A stretch of 64,000 nucleotides of DNA from Pseudomonas pisciculturae (GCF_015461805.1 NZ_JACVZE010000001.1:558001-622000), one strand, 5' to 3'. Counted from the stretch's first letter, positions 18,846 through 27,225 are shown. A program made the numbers and translations. The notes: generated by a model not told the origin, from the letters alone.

Positions 18846-20348
18846 ATGAGCGACCAACAACTCGACCCGCAAGCCCTGCAACAGGAAGAAAACTCCCTGA
18901 TCGCCCTGCGCAAGGAAAAGCTTGCTGCCGAGCGCGCCAAGGGCAATGCCTTCCCGAACGACTTCCGCCGTGAACACTACTGCGAAGACCTGCAGAAGAA
19001 ATACGCGGACAAGACCAAGGAAGAGCTGGCAGAGGCTGCAATCCCGGTCAAGGTTGCCGGTCGCATCATGCTCAACCGTGGCTCGTTCATGGTGATCCAG
19101 GACATGACCGGTCGCATCCAGGTCTACGTCAACCGCAAGACCCTATCTGAAGAGACCCTGGCCTCGGTGAAAACCTGGGACATGGGCGACATCATTGCCG
19201 CCGTCGGCACCCTGGCCCGTTCCGGCAAGGGCGACCTGTACGTTGAAATGACCGAAGTGCGCCTGCTGACCAAGTCGCTGCGCCCACTGCCAGACAAGCA
19301 CCACGGCCTGACCGACACCGAGCAGCGCTACCGCCAGCGCTACGTTGACCTGATCGTCAACGAAGACGTGCGCCACACCTTCCGTGTGCGCTCGCAGGTC
19401 ATTGCGCACATCCGCACCTTCCTGATGCAGCGTGACTTCCTCGAAGTCGAAACCCCGATGCTGCAAACCATCCCGGGTGGTGCCGCAGCCAAGCCGTTCG
19501 AAACCCACCACAACGCGCTGGACATGGAAATGTTCCTGCGTATCGCGCCGGAGCTGTACCTCAAGCGCCTCGTTGTTGGCGGCTTCGAGAAAGTGTTCGA
19601 GATCAACCGCAACTTCCGTAACGAAGGCGTTTCGACCCGTCACAACCCCGAATTCACCATGTTGGAGTTCTACCAGGCTTACGCCGACTACGAAGACAAC
19701 ATGGACCTGACCGAAGAGCTGTTCCGCGAGCTGGCGCAGCTGGTGTTGGGCAGCACCGACGTGCCGTACGGCGACAAGGTGTTCCACTTCGGCGAGCCGT
19801 TCGTGCGCCTGTCGGTGTTTGATTCGATCCTCAAGTACAACCCTGAGTTGACTGCTGACGACCTGAACGACATCGACAAGGCCCGCGCCATCGCCAAGAA
19901 AGCCGGCGCCAAGGTGTTGGGCTTCGAAGGCCTGGGCAAACTGCAGGTGATGATTTTCGAAGAACTGGTGGAGCACAAGCTGGAGCAGCCGCACTTCATT
20001 ACCCAGTACCCGTTCGAAGTGTCGCCGCTGGCCCGTCGCAACGATGACAACCCGAACGTCACTGACCGTTTCGAGTTGTTCATCGGCGGCCGCGAAATCG
20101 CCAACGCCTACTCCGAGCTTAACGATGCGGAAGACCAGGCCGAGCGCTTCATGGCCCAGGTGGCCGACAAGGACGCCGGCGACGACGAAGCCATGCACTA
20201 CGACGCCGACTTCGTACGCGCCCTGGAATACGGCATGCCGCCAACGGCCGGTGAAGGTATCGGCATCGACCGCCTGGTGATGCTGTTGACCAACTCGCCG
20301 TCGATCCGCGACGTGATCTTGTTCCCGCACATGCGGCCACAAGCGTAA
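18846..20348 (+). CDS. lysS: Lysyl-tRNA synthetase, class II
   Basis: Charges tRNA-Lys. The 500-residue protein has an N-terminal OB fold (about residues 60-150, [27 protein letters not shown]) and a class II catalytic core. Motif 1 is around [15 protein letters not shown], motif 2 is [29 protein letters not shown], and motif 3 is [16 protein letters not shown]. Gene order prfB-lysS is conserved in many proteobacteria. Start ATG 18846 directly follows the REP/hairpin region with an AAAGAC purine stretch. A strong terminator follows the stop codon. Confidence 0.97.
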   Translation: MSDQQLDPQALQQEENSLIALRKEKLAAERAKGNAFPNDFRREHYCEDLQKKYADKTKEELAEAAIPVKVAGRIMLNRGSFMVIQDMTGRIQVYVNRKTLSEETLASVKTWDMGDIIAAVGTLARSGKGDLYVEMTEVRLLTKSLRPLPDKHHGLTDTEQRYRQRYVDLIVNEDVRHTFRVRSQVIAHIRTFLMQRDFLEVETPMLQTIPGGAAAKPFETHHNALDMEMFLRIAPELYLKRLVVGGFEKVFEINRNFRNEGVSTRHNPEFTMLEFYQAYADYEDNMDLTEELFRELAQLVLGSTDVPYGDKVFHFGEPFVRLSVFDSILKYNPELTADDLNDIDKARAIAKKAGAKVLGFEGLGKLQVMIFEELVEHKLEQPHFITQYPFEVSPLARRNDDNPNVTDRFELFIGGREIANAYSELNDAEDQAERFMAQVADKDAGDDEAMHYDADFVRALEYGMPPTAGEGIGIDRLVMLLTNSPSIRDVILFPHMRPQA

Positions 20349-20363
20349 GCGTAGCGAAATCCG

Positions 20364-20393
20364 AAGCCGCCTTTTATAAGGCGGCTTTTTTAT
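20364..20393 (+). terminator. Rho-independent terminator of lysS
   Basis: AAGCCGCCTT pairs with AAGGCGGCTT around TTAT, followed by TTTTT, 15 bases after the lysS stop. Confidence 0.9.
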
Positions 20394-20454
20394 GTGGCGT
20401 TATTAAGCGTCAAGCAAACAGCGCCAGGTTTTGATCTATTCAAGGATGTGTGTC

Positions 20455-21171
20455 GTGAACCGCGTAATCGCTCAGGAAGGCGCCGCCGGCATTGCCGCCG
20501 CCGTGGTTGAAAGCGTCCAGTACCAGGGCCGCAAGGCCAGTCGTCGGGGCAGCGAGCAACGTAGGCAGGACATTCTCGATGCGGCCATGCGCATCGTGGT
20601 GCGCGATGGCGTGCGCGCCGTGCGCCATCGGGCGGTGGCGGCGGAGGCGGGGGTGCCGCTGTCGGCCACCACCTACTATTTCAAGGACATCGATGACCTG
20701 CTCACCGATACCTTTGCCCAATACGTCGAACGCAGCGCTGCCTTTATGGGCAAGCTGTGGGTGCGCAACGAAGGCCTGCTGCGGGAGATGGTCGCCTATG
20801 GCGATGGCAGCACGGAGTCGCGTTCCCAATTGGCCGATGACATTGCTCGGTTGACCGCTGACTATGTGCTGCGCCAGCTGATCAACCGTCGCGAACACTT
20901 GATGGCCGAGCAGGCCTTCCGCCAGGAGGCGCTGTTGAACCCGCGCCTGGCGGAATTGGTGCGCTCCCACCAACAGATTCTGTTGCAGGGCACGGAGCAG
21001 TTTTTCCAAGTGCTAGGCTCTCGGGAGCCACAGCAGGATGCCAAAGTGTTGACGGCGATAATCAGTCGGATGGAATATCAGGGCCTGCTGGGCAGCGCAG
21101 AGTCACTGACCGGTGAAGAGATGCTTGAGATCCTCAAGCGTTATATGCAGTTGGTGTTGGCTTCGGTGTAG
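20455..21171 (+). CDS. TetR-family transcriptional regulator
   Basis: One-component regulator with an N-terminal helix-turn-helix: RRQDILDAAMRIVVRDGVRAVRHRAVAAEAGVPLSATTYYFKDIDDLLTDTFAQYV (about residues 32-87). A C-terminal ligand-binding half of about 145 residues has no recognised specificity. GTG 20455 is the preferred start (238 residues) because AAGGA lies eight bases upstream; ATG 20446 overlaps that site. A TetR gene beside lysS also occurs, as remembered, in P. aeruginosa. Its targets are unknown, though the lipoprotein and DUF1704 genes that follow are candidates. Confidence 0.88.
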   Translation: MNRVIAQEGAAGIAAAVVESVQYQGRKASRRGSEQRRQDILDAAMRIVVRDGVRAVRHRAVAAEAGVPLSATTYYFKDIDDLLTDTFAQYVERSAAFMGKLWVRNEGLLREMVAYGDGSTESRSQLADDIARLTADYVLRQLINRREHLMAEQAFRQEALLNPRLAELVRSHQQILLQGTEQFFQVLGSREPQQDAKVLTAIISRMEYQGLLGSAESLTGEEMLEILKRYMQLVLASV

Positions 21172-21192
21172 CTATTTACAGCATCTGCTTTG

Positions 21193-21283
21193 TGTGGGAG
21201 GGGGCTTGCCCCCGATAGCTGCCTGTCAGTTGATGAATCAGGTGACTGACCCACCGCTATCGGGGGCAAGCCCCCTCCCACAT
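21193..21283. repeat. REPIN after the TetR gene
   Basis: TGTGGGAGGGGGCTTGCCCC and mirror GGGGCAAGCCCCCTCCCACA, with a spacer of about 50 bases containing the shorter inverted pair TCAGTTGA/TGACTGA. Confidence 0.88.
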
Positions 21284-21319
21284 AAAGCGGTTCTACAAAA
21301 AACTGGCGTGGAGTACTCG

Positions 21320-21868
21320 ATGAAAAGCTGGCGTATTGCGGTCATCGCTTTGTCATTCCTGCTACTGAGCGGTTGCCTGGTGACCTTCAAAAAACCACTG
21401 CCAGCCCATGAAGCCGCGCCGAAAGGCTTGCTGGGCCAATGGTCGAGCAAAAACGCCTGGGGTGAGCCGCTCAACCTGCACATCACCAGCGCCGGTGGCC
21501 AGCGCTATAAAGCCGTAAGCTACCCTACAGCCAAACCCGACCAGCGTGATGAGTACCTGTTTACGGTGTCGCGCCATGGCAGTCGTTGGTATTTCTCGGC
21601 GCCATTGCCGGCCAAACTCGGCGGGCAGTTCATCCTGGGCGGCTTCGAATTCAACGAAAAACACGAATTGGTGGTCTACAACCTGGACCTGGACGCGATC
21701 CACCAGGCCATCGACCAGAAGCGCTTGCAGGGCAGCCCTGTGGAAACCGTCGAAGGCGACGGCGTAAGGGTGGACAGCCCCATGGACCAGGTATTCACCT
21801 ACCTGGATGACCCGGCCAATGCCGATGTGTTCGTTGAAGCCGTGCGCTACCAGCGCGCGGGCAAATAA
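21320..21868 (+). CDS. Lipoprotein of unknown function (182 aa)
   Basis: Predicted lipoprotein: MKSWRIAVIALSFLLLSGC with lipobox LLSGC and acylated Cys19. The mature part (QRYKAVSYPTAKPDQRDEYLFTVSRHGSRWYFSAPLPAKLGGQFILGGFEF) looks beta-rich. No catalytic motif was recognised. ATG 21320 fits the signal peptide; the long upstream frame runs through a REPIN and is not coding. It lies 21 bases before the DUF1704 gene, so the two are probably cotranscribed. Conserved in Pseudomonas by memory; no role known. Confidence 0.85.
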   Translation: MKSWRIAVIALSFLLLSGCLVTFKKPLPAHEAAPKGLLGQWSSKNAWGEPLNLHITSAGGQRYKAVSYPTAKPDQRDEYLFTVSRHGSRWYFSAPLPAKLGGQFILGGFEFNEKHELVVYNLDLDAIHQAIDQKRLQGSPVETVEGDGVRVDSPMDQVFTYLDDPANADVFVEAVRYQRAGK

Positions 21869-21889
21869 CGTTTAAAGAGGAAGCACCGG

Positions 21890-23167
21890 GTGGACGATTA
21901 CCAGCAGACGATACGCACCTTGTCTGATCGCATTGTGCTGGCGCAAACACCGATTCGCGTCCTCGACGCCGTGAAGTGGGACGAAAGCATTCGCCAAGGG
22001 TTCCTCAAGGCCAAGGGCAAGGAAATGCCGGCCGTTAGCCGCGACTATTACCTCAACCGGCCGCTATCTTTCGACTCCAGCGCGGTAAAGCTGGAGTTCC
22101 AGAACATCGAGCGCGACATCACCCGCCGCCTCGGCCAGTTCAGCCCGGTGGGGCAGATCATGCGTCGCATGTGCCGGGAATACCGCATGGTGGTGCGCAT
22201 GCTCGAAGCGCGGGGCACCGAGGACTTCGGCCTGATCTCCCAGGAGCTGTACGGCGCCGCCTCCGATGCATTCCACGCCGGCGACCCGACCTTGGCCGAC
22301 CTGGGCCTGATGCTCTCCGATTACCTGAACAACATCGACGGCCGTGGCGATTTGAAAGATGAGGCCAAGACCCTCACCGCCAAAGATGCCGTCGCCTTGT
22401 TGCAAACCCGTCTGAACAAGGTGTTTGGCGAGGCCGAAGAAACCATTCGTGTGTTCGAGTCCGACGGTATCGTCGCCGACGCCGCAGCGGGCGCCGACTA
22501 CATCAAGATCCGCGCCGACGCGATGTTCAACGACCGTGACGTACGCGCGCTGGAGGTCCACGAAGGCCTGGTGCACGTCGGCACCACCCTCAACGGCCAG
22601 AACCAGCCGATCTGCACCTTCCTGTCCAAAGGCCCGCCGTCTTCTACCGTGACCCAGGAAGGCCTGGCGATTTTGATGGAGATCATCACCTTCGCCTCCT
22701 ACCCCAGCCGCCTGCGCAAACTGACCAACCGCACCCGTGCCATCCATATGGTGGAGGAGGGCGCCGACTTCCTGCAGGTGTTTGAATTCTTCCGCGAGCA
22801 AGGCTTTGAAATGGCTGAAAGCTACGGCAATGCCAGTCGCGTATTCCGTGGCTCGGTGCCGACCGGTCTGCCGTTTACCAAGGATCTGTCCTACCTCAAG
22901 GGCTTTATCATGGTCTACAACTACATCCAGCTGGCCGTACGCAAAGGCAAGCTGGAACAAGTGCCGCTGTTGTTCTGCGGCAAGACCACCCTGGAAGACA
23001 TGCGCACCCTGCGCCAACTGGTGGACGAAGGCCTGGTGGTGCCGCCCAAGTACCTGCCCGACCAGTTCCGCGACATGAACGCGTTGGCGGCGTGGATGTG
23101 CTTCTCCAACTTCCTTAACCACCTGAGCCTGGATCGGATTGAGGCGGATTACTCCAATATTCTTTGA
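21890..23167 (+). CDS. DUF1704 / QEGLA-motif protein, HExxxH metallopeptidase-like
   Basis: The 425-residue protein matches the family annotated as flavohemoglobin expression-modulating QEGLA motif protein (DUF1704). It has EVHEGLVHVGTTLNG, in which HEGLVH is an HExxxH zinc-type motif (about residue 220). TVTQEGLAILMEIITF follows about 35 residues later and could supply the third ligand Glu. The same fold in eukaryotes (MATCAP) is a tyrosine carboxypeptidase, so peptidase activity is plausible but unproven here. Start is GTG 21890 with AGAGGAAG a few bases upstream. It follows a lipoprotein gene and precedes a REPIN. Confidence 0.82.
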   Translation: MDDYQQTIRTLSDRIVLAQTPIRVLDAVKWDESIRQGFLKAKGKEMPAVSRDYYLNRPLSFDSSAVKLEFQNIERDITRRLGQFSPVGQIMRRMCREYRMVVRMLEARGTEDFGLISQELYGAASDAFHAGDPTLADLGLMLSDYLNNIDGRGDLKDEAKTLTAKDAVALLQTRLNKVFGEAEETIRVFESDGIVADAAAGADYIKIRADAMFNDRDVRALEVHEGLVHVGTTLNGQNQPICTFLSKGPPSSTVTQEGLAILMEIITFASYPSRLRKLTNRTRAIHMVEEGADFLQVFEFFREQGFEMAESYGNASRVFRGSVPTGLPFTKDLSYLKGFIMVYNYIQLAVRKGKLEQVPLLFCGKTTLEDMRTLRQLVDEGLVVPPKYLPDQFRDMNALAAWMCFSNFLNHLSLDRIEADYSNIL

Positions 23168-23210
23168 TCGGTTTTCCTGAAGAAACCGGATCAGAACTGT
23201 GGGAGGCTGG

Positions 23211-23300
23211 TGTGGGAGGGGGCTTGCTCCCGATTGCAGTGTGTCAGTCAATTGATATGTGTCTGACTCACCGCAATCGGGAGCAAGCCCCCTCCCACAT
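23211..23300. repeat. REPIN after the DUF1704 gene, with a partial extra copy in front
   Basis: TGTGGGAGGGGGCTTGCTCCC and mirror GGGAGCAAGCCCCCTCCCAC. A truncated CTGTGGGAGGCTGG directly precedes it (23198-23211), suggesting partial duplication of the arm. Confidence 0.86.
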
Positions 23301-23351
23301 AGGGATCTCCATTTGCTCGGATATTTCGAGTCAATCAAGAGGCTTCAACGG

Positions 23352-24257
23352 ATGAGAATCCTCGGCATTCTGTGCCTGCTACTCACTTTGCACGGCTGCA
23401 GCTCCCTGCTGTTCTACCCCGAGCCGGGCCTGCCGTTCACGCCCGAAAAGGCCCGCCTGCAATACCGCGACGTCACCCTCACCACTGCCGACGGCGTAAA
23501 GCTCCATGCCTGGTGGCTACCAGCAAAACCCGGCGTGCCGCTTAAAGGCACGGTGCTTCACCTGCATGGCAATGGCGGCAACCTGGCCTGGCACTTGGGG
23601 GGGAGTTGGTGGCTACCCGAACAGGGTTACCAAGTATTGCTGGTGGACTATCGCGGCTATGGCCTGTCCGAAGGCAAGCCTTCATTGCCGGCGGTCTATC
23701 AGGACATCGATGCAGCCTTCAAGTGGGTCGACAACGCGCCCGAGACTCAAGGCCAGCCGCTGATTGTGCTGGGCCAGAGCCTGGGCGGCGCGTTGGCCGT
23801 GCACTACCTGGCAGAGCACCCGCAACGCCAATCCCAGCTCAAGGCCTTGGTGCTGGACGGCGTGCCCGCCAGTTATCGTGACGTAGGACAATTCGCCCTG
23901 AGCACCTCCTGGTTAACATGGCCCTTCCAGGTGCCCTTGTCCTGGCTGGTGCCGGACGCCGACAGTGCGATCTACGCCATTCCCCAGCTGACCGGTGTGC
24001 CCAAACTGTTGTTCCACAGCCTGGATGACCCGATCGTTCCGTTGGCCAACGGCATCCGCCTGTACCAGGCCGCGCCGCCGCCAAGGGTGTTGCAACTGAC
24101 CCGCGGCGGCCATGTGCAGACGTTTGCCGACAAGACCTGGCAAACCGTGATGCTGCGGTATCTGGACGACCCGCAGCACTTCAACGGCCTACGCCGCTTG
24201 GGCGAAGTTCCGAATTACCCCATTCCTAAAGTCGATTCATCAGAGAGCCCGCAATGA
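23352..24257 (+). CDS. Alpha/beta hydrolase lipoprotein
   Basis: Predicted envelope-anchored esterase-like protein of 301 residues. The leader MRILGILCLLLTLHGC gives lipobox LHGC (Cys16). The alpha/beta-hydrolase core shows VLHLHGNGGNLAWHLGG (oxyanion region), VDYRGYGLSEGKPS, nucleophile GQSLGGALAVHYL, LFHSLDDPIVPLANG (acid) and GGHVQTFA (His). This resembles the YhfR/BEM46-like branch of hydrolases. The next gene starts inside its stop codon (ATGA), so the two are translationally coupled. Substrate unknown. Confidence 0.87.
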   Translation: MRILGILCLLLTLHGCSSLLFYPEPGLPFTPEKARLQYRDVTLTTADGVKLHAWWLPAKPGVPLKGTVLHLHGNGGNLAWHLGGSWWLPEQGYQVLLVDYRGYGLSEGKPSLPAVYQDIDAAFKWVDNAPETQGQPLIVLGQSLGGALAVHYLAEHPQRQSQLKALVLDGVPASYRDVGQFALSTSWLTWPFQVPLSWLVPDADSAIYAIPQLTGVPKLLFHSLDDPIVPLANGIRLYQAAPPPRVLQLTRGGHVQTFADKTWQTVMLRYLDDPQHFNGLRRLGEVPNYPIPKVDSSESPQ

Positions 24258-24580
24258 GCGAAGAACGCAACATGATCCCGCTGATCCTCACTGGCATTGG
24301 CACCATCATCGGCACCGTCGGTTGCCTGTGGTTCTACGGTTACCTGCACTTCGCCAAACCGCAAGATGCGCTGCTGCTGAGTGACTTCACGATGCTCAAG
24401 ACGGTGCCGGGCGAGGACTACAAGATTTCACTGACGCCGGCCGCCCAGGTCGCACAGTGTGTCGACGGTGTGCTGGTGATGTTTGATACCGAGCAGAAAG
24501 GCCTGAGCGGTGTGTTGGTGAACAACAAGAAACAGGCCGTTCGTTGTCTGGGGCAGGAAACACCGCAGTTGGCACAATAG
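24254..24580 (+). CDS. Small membrane-anchored hypothetical protein (108 aa)
   Basis: No family recognised. One membrane segment at about residues 8-30 (PLILTGIGTIIGTVGCLWFYGYLHF) leaves a soluble tail of about 75 residues containing two Cys (AQCVDGVLV, VRCLGQE). Four-base overlap with the hydrolase gene indicates coupling and perhaps a shared envelope role. Its stop is followed by about 185 bases holding the hrp-box promoter of the next gene. Confidence 0.75.
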   Translation: MSEERNMIPLILTGIGTIIGTVGCLWFYGYLHFAKPQDALLLSDFTMLKTVPGEDYKISLTPAAQVAQCVDGVLVMFDTEQKGLSGVLVNNKKQAVRCLGQETPQLAQ

Positions 24581-24676
24581 CGACACCCACGTACGAAACA
24601 TGCACATTGGTCGTGCGTGAAGGCTGTGGCCTCTTGTCGATTTCTGGTTCAAGGAATGTCAGGGGAATATTGCAGC

Positions 24677-24704
24677 GGAACCAAGTTGGATTGAACACCA
24701 CAGA
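24677..24704 (+). promoter_or_regulatory. hrp box: HrpL/RspL-type ECF sigma promoter
   Basis: GGAACC (24677-24682), 15-base spacer, then CCACAGA (24698-24704), which matches the consensus GGAACC-N15/16-CCACNNA at every fixed position and follows the favoured C. It lies 61 bases before ATG 24766, a normal promoter distance. No type III secretion gene is visible nearby. A chance estimate for both strands of the window is of the order of 0.06. Confidence 0.7.
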
Positions 24705-24765
24705 TTTCGGACTGATCGGCAGCGCTGATCGGACCACGGTGTTTTCCAATTTGGAGTCAGCAAGT

Positions 24766-25092
24766 ATGAATATGAGCATTAACCCCCAGTTTTCTCAGGG
24801 CAGTGTGGGCGGCGCCGGTGAGTCAGGCGGTAACCAGAAAGAGATCGATGCTCTAAAGAAACAGATCAAGGGCTTGGAGGAGCAGATAGCCGCCAAAAGT
24901 GAGCAGGGTTCGGGTGGCGCTCAAGGCGGTGGCGGTGAAGAAGACCCGTTGCAGCAGTTGCTGAAGATGTTGAAAGAGGCACTGGAGAAACTCACGGGCG
25001 GCCAAGGCGCCGGTGACTCCGCTGGCGCAGAAAGTGGAGGCGGCAAAATTCAGGCGGTAGTGGAGCAAACCAAGGCATCGATCGGTTTCTGA
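24766..25092 (+). CDS. Small Gly/Glu-rich harpin-like or FlxA-like protein (108 aa)
   Basis: Function not established. The protein has no Cys, Trp or Tyr. It begins MNMSINPQFSQGSVGGAGES, has a predicted coiled coil at residues 23-45 (NQKEIDALKKQIKGLEEQIAAKSEQ), a glycine-rich stretch, an amphipathic helix DPLQQLLKMLKEALEKL, and a second Gly-rich part before VEQTKASIGF. Cys-free, Gly-rich chains with short leucine-rich helices recall harpins such as Hpa1. The coiled coil instead recalls FlxA-like proteins. Placement behind a consensus hrp box favours a type III-associated substrate. The in-frame extension upstream to 24544 runs through the promoter and contains Cys, so ATG 24766 (GGAG nine bases upstream) is chosen. 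It is followed by a strong bidirectional terminator. Confidence 0.72.
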   Translation: MNMSINPQFSQGSVGGAGESGGNQKEIDALKKQIKGLEEQIAAKSEQGSGGAQGGGGEEDPLQQLLKMLKEALEKLTGGQGAGDSAGAESGGGKIQAVVEQTKASIGF

Positions 25093-25106
25093 TTAACGCT
25101 AAATAA

Positions 25107-25142
25107 AAAAGAACCCCGCTCATTCAGGCGGGGTTCTTTTTT
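25107..25142. terminator. Bidirectional terminator between convergent genes
   Basis: AAAAAGAACCCCGC pairs with GCGGGGTTCTTTTT around TCATTCAG. A-tract before and T-tract after serve the harpin-like gene (+) and the OmpA lipoprotein (-). Confidence 0.92.
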
Positions 25143-25156
25143 ACTGCATCAAACGA

Positions 25157-25942
25157 TCAGTTAGCGACAGAAGACCGTGGCGCAACCGGCTGATTATCGT
25201 TGGAGATGGTCACCTCAACGCGACGGTTCATGGCGCGGCCCGACACGCTGCCATTATCGGCAACTGGGTATTCCTTGCCGTAACCCTGGGTCACGATGCG
25301 CGAAATGTCCACACCTTGCTGAGCCAGTGCGCGTTGCACAGAAGCCGCACGGCGCTCGGACAGGCTCTGGTTGTACGAATCGGAACCGGTGCTGTCGGTA
25401 TAGCCTTCGACGATCACTTTACGGTCCGGGTTATCGCGCAGGAACTGCGCCAGCTTGGTGATGTTCACCAGGCCACTGGATTTCAGGTCGGACTTATTGG
25501 TGGCGAACAGCACATCACCAAAGGTCACCAGCGTGCCGCGATCGGTCTGCTTGGCATTGAGGCTGTCTTGCAGCTGCTTGATCTGCGCGTCACGGGCTTC
25601 AAGCAGTGCGCGGGCACGTTCGTCGCCAGCGTTTTTCAGCTTGGCTTCCGATTCACGCAGCACAATGGTGTCTTTGGCCACTTCAACGCGCTGGTTGGTC
25701 AGGTAGGCCAGTTGGTCGACTTTCTTCTGGTCTTCTTTATCGCGAAAAGCCTTGTCGGCTTTATCCAGCCATTCGCTGGCGTCTTTAGTTTCCAGCGCCG
25801 CAACTTTGGTGGCTTGCGGGTTGGCTTGCAGGGCCGAGTAGTTGGTCCGTGCGTTTTCCAGGTTCGCGTTCGGCGGGGTGGAGCAGGCCGCCAGGGCAAC
25901 GCTCATCGCCAGCAGGGCAGGGATCATCAATTGTTTACGCAT
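25157..25942 (-). CDS. OmpA-family lipoprotein (LptF-like)
   Basis: Outer-membrane lipoprotein that binds peptidoglycan. Leader MRKQLMIPALLAMSVALAAC places the lipidated Cys at 20. The N-terminal half is helical and DUF4398-like (residues 25-140, YSALQANPQATKVAALETKDASEWLDKADKAFRD). The C-terminal OmpA domain (about 140-250) has LVTFGDVLFATNKSDLKSSG, VEGYTDSTGSDSYNQSLSERRAASVQRAL and MNRRVEVTIS. It corresponds to PA3692 (lptF), which in P. aeruginosa is linked to AlgU-type envelope stress. It follows the DUF4398 lipoprotein on the same strand with 55 bases between, so an operon is likely. Confidence 0.9.
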   Translation of the reverse strand: MRKQLMIPALLAMSVALAACSTPPNANLENARTNYSALQANPQATKVAALETKDASEWLDKADKAFRDKEDQKKVDQLAYLTNQRVEVAKDTIVLRESEAKLKNAGDERARALLEARDAQIKQLQDSLNAKQTDRGTLVTFGDVLFATNKSDLKSSGLVNITKLAQFLRDNPDRKVIVEGYTDSTGSDSYNQSLSERRAASVQRALAQQGVDISRIVTQGYGKEYPVADNGSVSGRAMNRRVEVTISNDNQPVAPRSSVAN

Positions 25943-25997
25943 AGTCGTGTCGTCCTTTCAATTCGATATCGGGTGCAATGCAGTCAGTGGCGGCGGG

Positions 25998-26423
25998 TTA
26001 TGGCTGTTTGATCACAGCGGGGCGCATGCCTTCCTGACGCAGCTCCTGAACAGCTTTCTGGGAGTCCTTCACAGCCTGTTCAGCCTTGGCGGCCTGGGAC
26101 TTGCGCTCTGCAACGCGAGCGTCCCATTCAGCTTGTTCGGCCAGGCGACGGGCTTCGTCGTAGTTCTTGTCGTGCATGGCGATTTCGGCTTGTTTGAGCT
26201 TGTCCTGGGCCGACTTCATCTCTACGGCCGCGTACTCGGTGCCGCCGGCGCTGACGGCGCTGTTCACGGCCGATTGGGTCACGGCGTACTGCTCGGTCGG
26301 TGGGTTGCCGGCGCAGCCCGCCAGAACGAAGCTGGTGCCGATCGCCAGCGCGGCCAATTTAAGCCCGCGCAGGTGGTTAAACGAGGATTTGGCAGTGCTG
26401 GTCTTCATCGTCTTCAACTCCAT
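25998..26423 (-). CDS. DUF4398 lipoprotein
   Basis: 141-residue predicted lipoprotein with a signal ending in SFVLAGC. The mature part is one long helical repeat-like domain (AVTQSAVNSAVSAGGTEYAAVEMKSAQDKLKQAEIAMHDKNYDEARRLAEQAEWDARVAERKSQAAKAEQAVKDS), a DUF4398 pattern. ATG 26423 is chosen because CAGGAG sits seven bases upstream; ATG 26408 would also be possible. It precedes the OmpA-type lipoprotein, whose N-terminal half has the same type of helical domain, suggesting the two act together in the outer envelope. Confidence 0.85.
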   Translation of the reverse strand: MELKTMKTSTAKSSFNHLRGLKLAALAIGTSFVLAGCAGNPPTEQYAVTQSAVNSAVSAGGTEYAAVEMKSAQDKLKQAEIAMHDKNYDEARRLAEQAEWDARVAERKSQAAKAEQAVKDSQKAVQELRQEGMRPAVIKQP

Positions 26424-26534
26424 TGGATAACTCCTGAAAAACTTCAAAATCCATCGTGCGAGGTCGGCTGCGGGCCCGGCGGGTAAGGCACATGACGCCA
26501 GTTCAAACGGCCGTTCCAAGTGATGGCTTACTGG

Positions 26535-26563
26535 TTGTGACCGGAGGCTTTTTTGAATAGTTC
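26535..26563 (-). promoter_or_regulatory. Candidate AlgU (sigma-22)-type promoter for the DUF4398-OmpA lipoprotein operon
   Basis: On the minus strand GAACTA (26563-26558), 17-base spacer, TCACAA (26540-26535). Consensus is GAACTT-N16/17-TCTGA, so the match is partial. It points toward the operon, about 110 bases upstream of the start codon. This is consistent with known AlgU control of the P. aeruginosa counterparts. Confidence 0.35.
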
Positions 26564-26594
26564 AGAGAAGATGGCGATTTGCCTAAAAAAATAT

Positions 26595-26610
26595 CTGACT
26601 GATCGGTCAG
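26595..26610. promoter_or_regulatory. Near-perfect palindrome, operator candidate
   Basis: CTGACTGATCGGTCAG is self-complementary except for one mismatched pair. It lies about 30 bases upstream of the AlgU-like promoter and downstream of the end of the next minus-strand gene. It has the size of a TetR-type operator. Confidence 0.4.
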
Positions 26611-26694
26611 TGCTAAAAAGTTGGAACTTCTGCGTTGCGCAGGGGTACGCCGGGCCTGGTTTTGGCCCGGAATAGAAGGGGTTTGAACGCGGTA

Positions 26695-27039
26695 TCAGTG
26701 CTTTTGTTCGTCGGCGCTGGCCGACAAATCATGCAGGTAGCGGCGCGACAATGTGAGGAATTTAGGGGTAGGGCCGACGTCCTCGTAGAGCGGGTCGCCC
26801 TCTTCATCGGTGGCAATCACCTGCTGGCCCTTGATGTACGGGAAGCTCGCTTCCAGCTCTTCCAGGGCGGCGCCGATCAGTTCGCCGAGCAGTTCTTCGG
26901 TACTGCGTTTTGGGTACATCTCGGCGATGGCCGCTAGCCTTGCGGCGGACTCCATATCCAAATGAATGGCATATTCAGTCTTGGTCAAGCGACCCTTGGC
27001 GTTCTCTTCCCAATGCTGGGCCAGTTCTCGAATTTTCAT
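26695..27039 (-). CDS. Small conserved protein of unknown function (114 aa)
   Basis: Soluble 114-residue protein. Residues 1-65 (MKIRELAQHWEENAKGRLTKTEYAIHLDMESAARLAAIAEMYPKRSTEELLGELIGAALEELEAS) look like a ribbon-helix-helix-type module, with a beta-strand followed by helices. An acidic segment VIATDEEGDPLYEDVGPTPKFLTLSRRYL follows. ATG 27039 is preferred, with GAGG five bases upstream. A similar gene sits beside ppc in P. aeruginosa (PA3688, by memory). A DNA-binding role is possible from the fold but unproven. It is divergent from ppc. Confidence 0.75.
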   Translation of the reverse strand: MKIRELAQHWEENAKGRLTKTEYAIHLDMESAARLAAIAEMYPKRSTEELLGELIGAALEELEASFPYIKGQQVIATDEEGDPLYEDVGPTPKFLTLSRRYLHDLSASADEQKH

Positions 27040-27225
27040 GGCAACCTCAATAAAGCCCGGGATGGCAGGCGGTGATGAGTGACCGGTCGCAGGTGTGGAT
27101 AAACACAGGCGACTCAAGTGTTGAGACTAGCTGCAAGTCACAAGGTTTAAAGTCTTGTCATAAAACGACGCTGGCGGCACTCTGGCAGACCTGCGCGTCC
27201 CGGATTTCTGGCTGGAGATTGGCTG

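Noticed and set aside
24544..24765. Upstream in-frame extension of the harpin-like gene
   Set aside because: It runs across the hrp-box promoter and would add Cys-containing sequence unlike the rest; the transcript would start after it.
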